From: Plazaster borealis
Taxonomy: Eukaryota > Echinodermata > Asteroidea > Forcipulatida > Labidiasteridae
Length of the DNA: 64,000 nucleotides
Assembly (NCBI GenBank): GCA_021014325.1
Contig: CM037459.1
Coordinates: 1,941,001-2,005,000, forward strand
Reading direction: 5' to 3'
Part shown: positions 39,942-50,208 of the stretch, in pieces
Numbering within the stretch: the stretch's first letter is position 1
How the letters are laid out: the number at the start of each line of letters is the position of its first letter
Position numbers and translations under genes: made by a program
Notes under the pieces: model-generated
What the model was told of the DNA's origin: nothing
What the model saw: the letters and a program-made list of their open reading frames with translations, nothing else
The model's database searches: none

Positions 39942-40316
39942 TAAAGGCACTGTACACGTTTGGTAATTACGCAAAATATATATTAGCATAAAAACTGACT
40001 TGGTAACGAGCAACAGAGAGCTGTTGTTAGTATAAAACATTGTGAGAAACGACTCCCTCTGAAGTAACGTAGTTTTTGAGAAAGAGGTAATTTCTAACTA
40101 AAATAATAAAAGACTTTGCAAGAAGACTTTTATTCCTATCCGAAAGCACACAAATTTGTACAACAAAGGTGTTTTTTCTTTCATAATTTTCTTGCAACTT
40201 CGATGACCAATTGAGCCGAAATTTCCACAGGCTTGTTATTTTATGCATATGTTGGGATACACCAAGTGAGAACACTGGTCTTTGACAATTATCAAACGTG
40301 TTCAGTGCCTTTAAGT
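39942..40316. mobile_element. MITE, TTTGGTAAT family, subfamily 2
   Basis: Ends TAAAGGCACTGTACACGTTT and ATCAAACGTGTTCAGTGCCT; interior nearly identical to 24557-24931. Confidence 0.85.
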
Positions 40317-40435
40317 TAGTGTACGTTTTCAGATTTGAGTATCAAGGCCAACTGTGGGTTTGTTTGTGTGAGGAATTATTTTGTCCGCTGAGTCTTTTCT
40401 ATTGTGTTGAGGAAATGTCTTCATCGACCAAACGT

Positions 40436-40888
40436 ACTACGGAGCTCTTGAAGTGCCATCCAACTTGTTGAGATCCTGAGATAATTTACTGCAGGATGAT
40501 GTCATCATAAACGTAAGATGACGACATCATTAGATGATTTATCTCGGGATGATGACATCTTGAAAATAGAATATCGTCTTCCAGATATATTTTATCTCAA
40601 GATGACGACATCCCGAAAGTAGAATTATCTTGGGTTCTCGACATTTCTAAGATGCCATCATCATCCCATGATGAATTTTCTCGGGAAGTCGAATCGACAT
40701 TCAGAATGTCGTCCATCCCGAAATAATTTATATCGGGATAGCGACGTCTTACCTTCATGATGTCGACATCTTAAAATAAAATATATCGGGAAGACGACAT
40801 CCCGAGATAAATCATCTCGGGATGTCATCAACCTGCAATAAATTATCTAGGATCTCAACATGTCGAATGACAATTCCAGAGCTCTGTA
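40436..40888. mobile_element. ~450-bp palindromic element with GACGACATCCCGAGATAA motifs
   Basis: Outer ends ACGGAGCTCTTGAAGTGCCA and its partner near 40870-40885 (CCAGAGCTCTGT) are inverted. The next blocks TTGAGATCCTGAGATAATTT / ATTATCTAGGATCTCAA also pair. The interior repeats the ATGACGACATC and TATCTCGGGATG motifs in both orientations. Confidence 0.8.
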
Positions 40889-41065
40889 GAAAGAAATTAA
40901 AAGGATTGTATACGTTTGGTAATTGGAACCCACTGTTTGTTTCAATCCTATATAGTTGTAGATGTATACCATAAAACTAACCTGTGAAAATTTCATTTTA
41001 AAAGGTGTTGGCGTTTTTGTATGGTGTTCCATATGTGCCACTCCTTTGGAAAAAAATAATTCCGT

Positions 41066-41455
41066 CGCATTTTTTTTTTTTTGCGTCGCATTTTTTTTTT
41101 TTTGCGTCGCATTTTTTTTTTTTGCGTCGCATTTTTTTTTTTTGCGTCGCATTTTTTTTTTTGCGTCGCATTTTTTTTTTTGGCGTCGCATTTTTTTTTT
41201 TGGCGTCGCATTTTTTTTTTTGGCGTCGCATTTTTTTTTTTGGCGTCGCATTTTTTTTTTTGGCGTCGCATTTTTTTTTTTGGCGTCGCATTTTTTTTTT
41301 TGGCGTCGCATTTTTTTTTTTTCAGGCGCATTTTTTTTTTTAAGGCGCATTTTTTTTTTTTTGGGTCGCATTTTTTTTTTTTTTTCCGGCGCATTTTTTT
41401 TTCCGTCGCATTTTTTTTTTTCAGGCGCATTTTTTTTTTCAGGCACATTTTTTTT
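41066..41455 (+). repeat. GCGTCGCA + T(10-13) tandem array, left arm
   Basis: About 20 units of 18-20 bp: GCGTCGCA followed by 10-13 T, then variants with GGCGCA. Frames through it are low-complexity artefacts. Confidence 0.9.
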
Positions 41456-43089
41456 CTGAATCGGTCACGTGACCGTCACATGATGTCCATGTGATGATTT
41501 TTTGGCTCCGCTATTGCAGTTGGCGTCTGAACAATTTATTCTTCTCCTTCAGGGTTGCGGCCATTGCTGTATTACAATTCGTTACAACTGTTTTTGACCA
41601 TGTAGTGTTAAAACGCGCGCGTCTAACATTTTTTCAAGTGTTAAAACATACTGCTTTTCTATAATTAATGCATGCCTAATTCACATTGTGCGTGGGACGC
41701 GCGCGTATACTAAGTGAGGCCAACGCATAGATTTTAATTCTATATCTATGGGCCAACGCAAAAAAACAAAGGAAACACAATTTATATTCAAAATTAATGT
41801 CCACACCCGTCATCTGTGGCACCGCTGTTGCGAAAAAATATAACCATTCCATTCTAGGGGGTAATTAATGATAACTGATTGATTGCGTCCGAGTCATCAT
41901 AGTAACCATTGATGACGTATGTTTTGTGCGCATGTGCAATAACTTAATCTAACAACTTAACTTTTTTAGATTTAAGTGGGGTACTAAGATAAGTGGGGTA
42001 CTTAGATGTTTTGTGAATAGCTACTAATAAGCGCCCCACTTAAAGGGACACACCGGTTACCTGTTTACGTAATTTAGTCATGTAGAATTTTGAAACAACG
42101 GATTCGATCAGCGAGGTGTGCCGACTAGCAAACCCGCAGTAACAACAACGTATAGTTAGTGGTCTGGCTCCCTACCCCTCCCACATGTTCATGAGCTTCC
42201 AGGTACAGCTATCTCTTGGCTAGCGGGTTTCTGTCGCGCTAGCACCGCCGAGATACTCTGCTCGCCAGCTACACGACTGCCCCTGTGTTGCGTGTCGTGA
42301 GTCCCCACGCTGTGCACTGTAATACAAGCTTCCGTTGCTCGGACTCTCTGAAATAAAATCTTACGTTCGATTTTTTTGTATTATTTACAACTTGTATCCA
42401 TAATTTGACTACCCTGTTCTTCTCCATTCCTGGAAGACCTTTAGAGTCATGTTTTAGTGTATTTTGTAGCCTTAAAAGCCCAAAGCCGGTGTGCCCCTTT
42501 AACTTGGAGTACTTAAGTTTGCACTTAAGTCTTAACCCTGCTAACTTAAAGGGACACACCGGCTTCGTTGGGTTATTAAGGCTACCAAATACACTAAAAC
42601 ATGACTCTAAAGGTCTTCCAGGAATGGAGAAGAACAGTTGAAAAAAGAACCGAGCAACGGAAGCGTGTATTACAGTGCTAGTGCGACAGAAACCCGCTAG
42701 CCAAGAGATCAGTTATCATTACCCCCTAGAATGGAATGGTTATGTGGCAACAGTGGTGCCACAGATGACGGGTGTGGACATTAATTTTGAATATAAATTG
42801 TGTTTCCTTTGGGTTTTTTGCGTTGGCCTCACTTAGTATACGCGCGCGTCCCACGCACAATATGAATTTATACATGCATTCAATTATAGAAAAGCAGTAT
42901 GTTTTAACACTTGAAAAAAATGTTAGACGCGCGCGTTTTAACACTACATGGTCTAAAACAGTTGTAACGAATTGTAATACAGCAATGGCCGCAACCCTGA
43001 AGGAGAAGAATAGAATTGTTCACACGCCAACTGCAATAGCGGAGCCAAAAAATCATCACATGGACATCATGTGACGGTCACGTGACCGA

Positions 43090-43432
43090 TTCAGAAAAAA
43101 AAATGCGCCTGAAAAAAAAAATGTGCCTGAAAAAAAAAAATGCGACGGGAAAAAAAAAATGCGACGCCAAAAAAAAAAATGCGACGCCAAAAAAAAAAAT
43201 GCGACGCAAAAAAAAAAAAATGCGGAGAAAAAAAAAAAAATGCGACGGAAAAAAATATGCGCCTGAAAAAAATGCGACGCCAAAAAAAAAGCGACGCAAA
43301 AAAATGCGACGCCAAAAAAAAAAATGCGACGAAAAAAAAAAAAATGCGACGGAAAAAAAAAAAATTGCGACGGAAAAAAAAAAAATGCGACGCAAAAAAA
43401 AAATGCGACGGAAAAAAAAAAATGCGACGGAA
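43090..43432 (-). repeat. GCGTCGCA + T array, right arm (inverted, shorter)
   Basis: Mirror of the array at 41066, with A runs and TGCGACG. Unit lengths are more irregular and the total is shorter, so the arms are not identical. Confidence 0.9.
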
Positions 43433-43752
43433 TTATTTTTTTCCAAAGGAGTGGCACATATGGAACACCATATTTTTGAGATATTTCCAAAAATCTGGAG
43501 CGGTTACGTCCACGCAGGAAGAATAATCTGCAATTGGAGTACACAATCTGAGAAACGTTACTGTCAGTAACGCTTCTCAGATTCAAATTTTGAGGGACAA
43601 AAAGTGATATATTTTCCATAACCGCAAGTACTTTGAAGTAAAAAGTTTCTCAAAATGCATTATACTTTCCAAAGCTGCTTTACTTCTTACTATGTAAGTT
43701 TTTATTGCCATTAACTTTTAGAGTCATTACCAAAACGTATATAGACCCTTTA

Positions 43753-44208
43753 AGTCTCTTTGCATTGACACCAAGTACGTCATTTAACAAACCTCGTTTC
43801 TCGCACTACCTATTGAAGACATATCTTGGTGTATTGTCATAAAAGATGAAGTTGTTATCTCTTTATTGTTCGGGATATAAACTCAAGTTTGGTATCTCAC
43901 AGTAAATTGGATGCGCTCAACTTAAAAAAATATATATAAATAAGTAAACTATATAAAAATCCGAGAAAAACTATCGAACAAAAGCCTTTGTAATTTCCTA
44001 TTGGGTAGCACAATGGGCTGTTGACTTCTTTTTTGCGTAACTGCTACTTATTATTTTTCGGAAAGAACGACTTAAATAAATCTAGAGTCTTCAAGGGCGC
44101 GACAAACCTTCACCGATTTGGTAGTGTAATTGTGTTGTGCTTACTTCTTACGCTGAAATGGTACCGGTAATTGTCATAGACCCTTTGAAATTTTCACAAT
44201 TTATCTAC
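43753..44208 (+). repeat. ~430-bp direct duplication, copy 1
   Basis: Starts AAGTCTCTTTGCATTGACAC and shares ordered blocks (ACCAAGTACG, GTTATCTCTTTA, AAGCCTTTGTAATTTCCT, GACTTAAATAAATCTAGA, TTCAAGGGCGC) with 44267-44682. Offset about 514 bp. Confidence 0.85.
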
Positions 44209-44266
44209 TCTATTGTGTTGAGAAAATGCACTACTTTACAAGATCCATCATCTACCAAGACAAATT

Positions 44267-44682
44267 AAGTCTCTTTGAACCATTGACGCCAAGTACGCCA
44301 TTCAACGAACCTTGTTTTCTCCCACTACCTATTGATAGACATCAAGTTGTTATCTCTTTAGTGTTCGGGACATATTAACTCGAGCTCGGTATCTCTCAGT
44401 AAATTGGATGCACTTACTTAAATATTAACTAAATAAATAAATAAACTGTACACAAATTTGATACAAATTATCAAACAAAAGCCTTTGTAATTTCCTTTAG
44501 TAGCACAATAGGCCATTGTTAAGTTCTTTTTGCGTATACTGCTATACTTATATTTTGGAAAGGACGACTTAAATAAATCTAGAACCTTCAAGGGCGCAAC
44601 AAACCTTCATTGATTGGATGGAGTAGGCCTATTGTGTTTTAATGCTGAAAGGGTTGTTATAGACATAGGAATTTCACCATTT
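44267..44682 (+). repeat. ~430-bp direct duplication, copy 2 (upstream of lectin-like gene)
   Basis: Second copy of 43753-44208, ending about 75 bp before the ATG at 44756. It may therefore contain the promoter of that gene. Confidence 0.85.
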
Positions 44683-44755
44683 GGGTAGTTCAGTTTGAAA
44701 CCCGTCTTTCGGGTGGTTCGGTTTTGGGTTTTGGAGACAGTGGGAGAGGAGAAAG

Positions 44756-45319
44756 ATGTTTGGGCAAATTTTCTGGACGTCTTTCGCAACTCTTACAGTT
44801 TTGTACTGCATCGGAAATGCTCAGACCCCCGAGTCATGCAACCATCTGCAGAATGATGCATTTTACGGGGCCTTAGGTGGAATGTTGCGTGGTTTCGTCT
44901 ACCGAAGCCAAAAAGCGCTGTCTAGTGTAACGTGCGTGAGGGACTGTATGATAGATCCTTACTGTGTTTCCATCAACTACCGGTACTTGGACAGGGAGAA
45001 TTGGTGCGAGCTGAATAACGCCACAAAGACACAGTTCCCGGGAAACTTCAGCATTTTCGAATTAGGAAGTGTCTATTTCGATAATAATAGAAGCACAAGT
45101 TTCTTAGATTTGGCGTCGTGTACTGAAGAGGTACTGCAAGCTTGTGAAGGCAAATTCACCACAGGCGATGTCCGTTGGGCCTCTGAATTCTACTGGTGCT
45201 GTACCACCATCGGAGTCTCAACGGAGTTTCAGCGCGATGTTGAGGGGGTGCAGGACGGCCTGAGCGTTAAAGACCGTATAAAAAAGGTCCAGGCATACGT
45301 CCGTGGATGGATAGGCTGA
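44756..45319 (+). CDS. Secreted PAN/apple protein with truncated fibrinogen-related domain
   Basis: 187 codons. Residues 1-23 form a signal peptide (hydrophobic ATLTVLYCIGNAQ). Residues 28-110 resemble a PAN/apple domain: C28, C60-x3-C64-x5-C70 and C84. Residues 122-187 resemble the start of a fibrinogen-related domain (FReD): SCTEEVLQACEGKFTTG, paired C148/C149, FQRDVEGVQD and AYVRGW. The TGA at 45317 falls where the FReD should continue with its EFWLG block, and homologous sequence goes on downstream in other frames (next entry). Family members are secreted lectin-like recognition proteins. The reading frame has no intron. It could be translated as a short PAN protein, or be the open part of a pseudogene, or a gene broken by sequence errors. 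Confidence 0.65.
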   Translation: MFGQIFWTSFATLTVLYCIGNAQTPESCNHLQNDAFYGALGGMLRGFVYRSQKALSSVTCVRDCMIDPYCVSINYRYLDRENWCELNNATKTQFPGNFSIFELGSVYFDNNRSTSFLDLASCTEEVLQACEGKFTTGDVRWASEFYWCCTTIGVSTEFQRDVEGVQDGLSVKDRIKKVQAYVRGWIG

Positions 45320-45660
45320 GTTCTGGCTGGAATCTACGCGCTCTGACCGAAGCCTTTCCCTCAGGAACATGGGAGCTCAGGATCGATATGTAAGATTGGG
45401 AAGGGGGAACTGTTTGTGGCAAAATATATCGACTGATACCACGGGGGACAACTACACTCTTTATTTATAGGCGCTACGACGATGCAAGTACAGCTGGTGA
45501 TTCCCTTAGATAGCACAATGGACATCACCCTCAACGTGACCAGGACAATGATGGTTTCGGTAGTTCAAACAGATACCCGGCTTCTGGCGGTACGATGACT
45601 GTCTCAGGCCAATCTCAATGGTATTACTCCAGCCAATGTTGTCCGCAATCATGGCCTACA
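45308..45660 (+). pseudogene. Broken second half of a fibrinogen-related domain
   Basis: Successive frames give FReD landmarks in the right order: NLRALTEAFPSGTWELRIDM then a stop at 45386 followed by DWEGGTVCGK; DNYTLYL near 45446-45466; YDDASTAGDSLR, a stop, and HNGH (45478-45526); DQDNDGFGSSN; and YDDCL then NLNG near 45593-45622. At least two in-frame stops and several frame changes separate them. This matches the C-terminal half of FReDs such as ficolin, tenascin and fibrinogen-like proteins. No repair was attempted. Confidence 0.75.
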
Positions 45661-46936
45661 GTTATCTTCGAAGAGTTGCAGCATAAAGATACGAGAAAAT
45701 ATTGTATCTGACAACGTAACTGAGGCTAGCCTCAATATTGGTAAATAACAGACTTTTTGACTACACACTCGAGACAACGTAGAACTGTACCAAAACAATC
45801 AACCCGAACAGGATCGTGTCAACTTTTTTAGCCCTATTTTAAAACTTCAGATTAATACCAAGACCCTGACTTTCAACATGACTCAGTATGCAGTACAAGG
45901 AAGAACCTAAGCCACCGAGCTGGTCATAATCTCCCTGCTCTAACAGGTTCGACTCCACTGGTCGCATTATTGTTCAGCAAGAACCCACCTACAGCAGGAC
46001 ATGACTTCATAATGCAGAACACGGAGTCAGACCATGGCCAGACTATCGCAGAGCAAGAACTCTCTCCCATCCAACACGATTTCTTTTACAGAAGAATACT
46101 ATGAACATTTTTAGAAAGACTATCGCAGAGCTCATCGACTGTAAGACTCATAAACGAATAATAATTATAAGAACAACTGGCGTTCAATGTCAGAACAGGA
46201 CTCTTGTCAGGCATCCCGAGTAATTGTATCTTACGCCGAAGTAATATAGTTATCTTTACAACGAAAAACTGGTGTTAAAATATTATTTTATTATTATCCC
46301 ATTAATGATTTCGTTGGCTATTTCAAGAAAAAATTGATAATCGAGTCCTTAGCTGTCATAAAAATGAGAAGATAAAGCCATTCAAGTAGTACGGAGGGTA
46401 ATACCGCCACATGAATACAAAAATCACGCTCATATCGTATACGTAATGCGATCATACAACCATATCTTCGTAGGCCTACACGATTAGTCTGACGGTTATT
46501 GTGTACGGTTAAGTTATCGTGTACGTACACGCCTAAGACAAAGAGCGGTATTATTTTGGTATTCATCTGGCGGGACTAGACTACGTCTCCGTAAAATAGT
46601 GTGTATTTTAGTGTTGTATTGTCGTATTGTTTTTCTCTGAACGAATTTGACACATGATGCTTTTTCAAAACGAAAAACATACAAAAACTTTCGCTTATGC
46701 CACGGACAATGTAGCATGCATTGTTTGTACACATGGCTATATATTTGCACATTTTGCGACATCGCAATTATTATTGCAAAGTTATGTTAAAATTTGCGAC
46801 ATCACAGATAATTATTTTCAAAGATATTTGCGATAATATTTGCGACGTCGTATTATTTGTTTGCAAATACTTCCAAAAAGATAACAGAGATTGCAATGTA
46901 TGATCTTCACCAGGGCCGCCATTGGATTACGTGACA

Positions 46937-47760
46937 CGGTCTGACCATAGAGATAGGACCACGGAAGGAGTTCGAACCTCCCCGGCAGTAACAATAGTGA
47001 TCAATGAGCCAAACGAACCCTTTGTGTAGCATGTGCAACGCCGCATTTTACACTGCTAAACTACAGCTCATTTGGGACCTGCGTTGAAGAATACTGTGTC
47101 ATATTTTCTGACGTCATTTCGCTGCAAGATATTCCACAATAATTGAGTAGATATTTCGCGTCAAATAAAACTTCATCGAATGCGCAGTCGAGTACAGTTC
47201 ACCCTGGTTCATAAAGACGCACGCAATCGCGAAGATTTTAATGACAAGTTTCCATTTTAAGACTGTGAATATTCTTTTGTTTTGTTTTTGAAAATCAACC
47301 AAGGCTAAGAGAATATACACAAAAATCTTCAAAATTTATGCAAGAATTATGACTTTTGTTAAAACTGACATATATACAATTTTCATGGATTTTCTGAGTC
47401 AAAAAAGTGTGCATCTGGAAGGGAGTGAGTTTTTCTTGTTGAACATGTTAATTGATGATGTGGCCAACCTTAGCCAACTCCAAACCACAAATCCAAACAT
47501 TTTAAGACTGTGAATATTCTTTTCCTGAAACGCTTTCATTCAGCAGAACTACTGGTTTGGGGTTCTGCGCACGCCGATTACCCAAAATTCACTGCGCAGC
47601 TCTGCTATGGACAATTGGCTGACCGCAAGGTGGATGTTTGTGTCAGCAGTCACAATATGATTAGCATATGACTGCAAGGTATTTGCGGCGGTGATCATGT
47701 TTCCTCTGAAGTAAGAGATTTGTAACTCCTTCCGCGGTCCTATCTCTATGGTCTGACCAA
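46937..47760. mobile_element. Possible ~820-bp element with 35-bp inverted ends
   Basis: GGTCTGACCATAGAGATAGG...GGAAGGAGTT at the left and its near-perfect complement at the right. The interior has no transposase-like frame. Target duplication not seen. Confidence 0.5.
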
Positions 47761-49239
47761 GCGTTTTCAAACGGGCGGTGTGACTGTGATCATGGAGGAA
47801 TCCTCCGTGCTGTGATCGAGTTTGGGGCAATTTTCGGTCCGATTATTTCAGTCAAGTGAAGACAAAATTTAATTTAAAAAAAGTGGAAGTGATCGGATTC
47901 GTAACATTTTTTTTCTTTTAGTGCATTTAGAACAGATTTTCAAATAGCCTGCAATTTAGCACTTGCAGGGTACCAGAGTGTGTAAAAATGTCATGCTGCA
48001 ACATTTCGCAGCCCCTTTTCGATCGCGTTTTTTCCTTTTTCCTTTTTTCTTTTTTGCTATTTGAATTTTTACATTTAAGATCAATTTAGTTTTTACCATA
48101 TCATGTTCGTAAGTGTGACGTCATTCCACTGTAAGCCACGCCCACTTTACACAAACTGCTCCACGATTACCACAAGTCCAAACTGCATTGAGGTAGTTTT
48201 TGTGAGGATTTATATGCAAGATAAGTTTAATAACTGGACTTGGCTTTTTAAATTCGTTCTTCAAAGACTCGAGGTCTTCTCTGAATTTGTTTTGGATCAG
48301 AAATGCCTTTGCATTGCGCACAAGTGAAAACTGGGGCGTGCAGCAGACACGCGCGTGACGCAATGACATACCTACGTGATATAAGGCAAGTTTCTACGTC
48401 AAAACAAAAATTATAGTATTCACCTGTTTCTAAAATAAACTTGACCCAAGTTTTTAGCCATGGCCAACAATTTTTGTATGACAACAGATTGAACAGTTGA
48501 ACCGAGGAATTTGCCCTAACGTATTCGATAAAACAGTAAACTGAGAAAAAAATCTCCAGGTTGTTTCACCATTCTGGCTCTTTTTTGTATAGTTCCATGA
48601 ATTCACTAATATGCTATGGCTTGATTGTACACCATCCCCTAAAAAACATTGACATTGGGCTTAGTATTTTAAAAGAATGTATGAATGTTTTATCAAATTT
48701 AAAATAAATCATGTATGTGTAATCTTTTGACTGTAGCTGTGTTTCATTTGTTGTGATCAATCATAGATTCAAACAAACATTAATGAATAGTCTTCAAGTC
48801 CCATCAATTGCTGCGTCGTGACTTTTGTTGATTTAGCCCTACACAGCTATATGCTTTTGTAAAGGGTTAATTTTTCTCTCAAAGATTTTCGCAGAATTTG
48901 TCATTGACTACAACCAAATTCGCTCCCAATGTTATTATTATTCTCAGAATTGTAATGAAATGGCAAAATTAAAGAGGGGCTAAATGGAAAGTGCCCGTTT
49001 TATAGGAAAAATGAATGGTCTGTGGAACAAGACAACATAATAACAAAGTGTGCTCAAAGGGCCCTTAGGTTGTAGCATGGTTGTAGTTGCGGACTCGGGC
49101 TACCCGCGCTCTCTGTGAAGGCAATCAAATTTAGGCTACCCTATCTTCATTGATTTAGTCAGCATAACTCTCATGTTTAAACCAAGGGAAACTGACTGGG
49201 AAATGTTTAAAAGATTTGGAATTGAACAAAGAAAAATTG

Positions 49240-49312
49240 ACTAATAAACCGGCGGTTGTTGGTTCAAATCCCGCTCTAGTCAAGTTTTCTTTGTTCAACC
49301 CCAAATCAAAAT
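49240..49312 (+). mobile_element. tRNA-Asn-like SINE, 5'-truncated fragment
   Basis: ATAAACCGGCGGTTGTTGG, GGTTCAAATCCCGCTCTAG and TTTTCTTTGTTCAACCCC: the B-box half and body of the same SINE family. Confidence 0.65.
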
Positions 49313-49418
49313 ATCTCTCGACAAATCTCACTGTAATTCCTCCCACTGCATGCAATTACAGGGTAGGCCTTCCATCCCACCACCAACCCACCTACCGTCC
49401 ATGCCGTGCCACTTGATA

Positions 49419-49570
49419 GGCCCTTTTCGAAACCACTGATTGGGCTTGGGCTTGGGCTTAGGCTTGGGCTTAGGCTCCGTCAGTTATTTAAACGACGTGC
49501 GCTTTCCTACGGGGTTTTAATCAGGCGGAGGGATCCCTAGACAAGCCAAGCCATGGTTTCGAAAAGGGCC
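49419..49570. mobile_element. 152-bp hairpin MITE (GGCCCTTTTCGAAACCA ends)
   Basis: Ends GGCCCTTTTCGAAACCACTG and ATGGTTTCGAAAAGGGCC. The left arm carries a GGGCTT(A/G) microsatellite. ATA flanks both sides, a possible 3-bp target duplication. It lies directly upstream of the likely NOL6 promoter. Confidence 0.75.
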
Positions 49571-49589
49571 ATACTACACGTTCAACTCC

Positions 49590-49776
49590 GTCGCTACGTC
49601 ACACGTCAAACCTTCACCCGCCGATAGAGGGCGGTAATTACGGCACATGTGATTTCATGGATTTGTTTATACACCACCACACGCATGTTTCGTAGAACTT
49701 TTACTTGTAGTACAGAAGTCGGTATAAATCATTGTGTAAATTTCCTGATACTGAAGTACTTGACCAGATCAGAAAG
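49590..49776 (+). promoter_or_regulatory. NOL6: Likely NOL6 promoter and 5' UTR exon
   Basis: CTACGTCACACGTC (CRE-like, about 49594) and CCGATAGAGGGCGG (CTCF-like, about 49620) precede a stretch ending AGAAAG|GTAAGT at 49776/49777, a strong donor. Spliced to the acceptor at 52010-52011, the reading frame has an in-frame TGA upstream and no earlier ATG, which supports translation from 52023. The transcription start is not defined. Confidence 0.4.
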
Positions 49777-49979
49777 GTAAGTTTAAGATCTTAGAATGGT
49801 ACACTTTTAAACAAAGAGAGAGTCTTTATGATAACGATTTGTTACGGCGTATTGCATTGTGTAAATCTTATTTCAATCATTCATCAATATTTTGCAATAA
49901 TCGTAAAATTGTAATCCTTGGTGGTGGTGGGGGGGGGGGGGTAGGATTATGGATATCACAACTTTCGCAAATATCACCT

Positions 49980-50098
49980 GGTTGATTTTACACAATGGTT
50001 GAAATTCACTGTGGGAAGGAAATGGGAACACTGTTTGCACCTTTTTCCTTCCCACAGTGCCTTTTGACCTTTTGTGCAAAATCAACCAGGCAGTATTT
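49980..50098. mobile_element. ~115-bp hairpin repeat
   Basis: CACCTGGTTGATTTTACACA and GTGCAAAATCAACCAGGC, plus inner CACTGTGGGAAGGAAA / TTTCCTTCCCACAGTG, are inverted pairs. Confidence 0.7.
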
Positions 50099-50208
50099 CC
50101 TTTGCGATGCCGATAGACCAAGTTCCTGAGAAATTGTAACTAACAAACATTAACTTTGGTAGGGCCTAGCCCAATGATAATTTACACCCCCCCCCCCTTC
50201 TTTGCACT

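Larger units (their letters stand above)
41020..43472. mobile_element. 2.45-kb foldback (palindromic) element with GCGTCGCA/poly-T arrays
   Basis: Ends TATGGTGTTCCATATGTGCC and its exact complement, flanked by TTTTTG on both sides (41014-41019 and 43473-43478), a likely 6-bp target duplication. The arms contain GCGTCGCA plus T-run arrays (41066-41455; mirrored 43090-43430), a perfect CGGTCACGTGACCG palindrome, and further paired sequence up to a centre at about 42503-42546. The left arm has an unpaired stretch at about 41880-42205. It encodes no convincing protein, so it is non-autonomous. Confidence 0.9.
40898..43757. mobile_element. MITE, TTTGGTAAT family, split by a 2.45-kb foldback insertion
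   Basis: The left part 40898-41019 (AAAGGATTGTATACGTTTGG start) and right part 43479-43757 (GAGATATTTCC to CCCTTTAA end) together match the copy at 31267. They are interrupted by the foldback at 41020-43472, which is therefore the younger insertion. Confidence 0.85.
45661..49418. other. No gene recognised
   Basis: No frame here shows family resemblance or long open length. It contains an inverted pair at 46937-46972 and 47725-47760 (GGTCTGACCATAGAGATAGG and complement), two copies of TTTTAAGACTGTGAATATTC (about 47256 and 47500) and a SINE fragment at 49240. The region 48100-48370 has CRE-like TGACGTCA / TGACGCAA motifs without an attached exon. Confidence 0.45.

Noticed and set aside
40847..41494. 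Several 100-200 codon frames rich in Phe/Lys/Arg (and the mirror set at 43056-43619)
   Set aside because: They are translations of the GCGTCGCA plus poly-T/A arrays in all frames and both strands; low complexity, no domain, inside a foldback element.
41066..43432. A CRISPR-like array (regular short repeats and spacers)
   Set aside because: The repeats differ only in T/A run length with no unique spacers, and the genome is eukaryotic.
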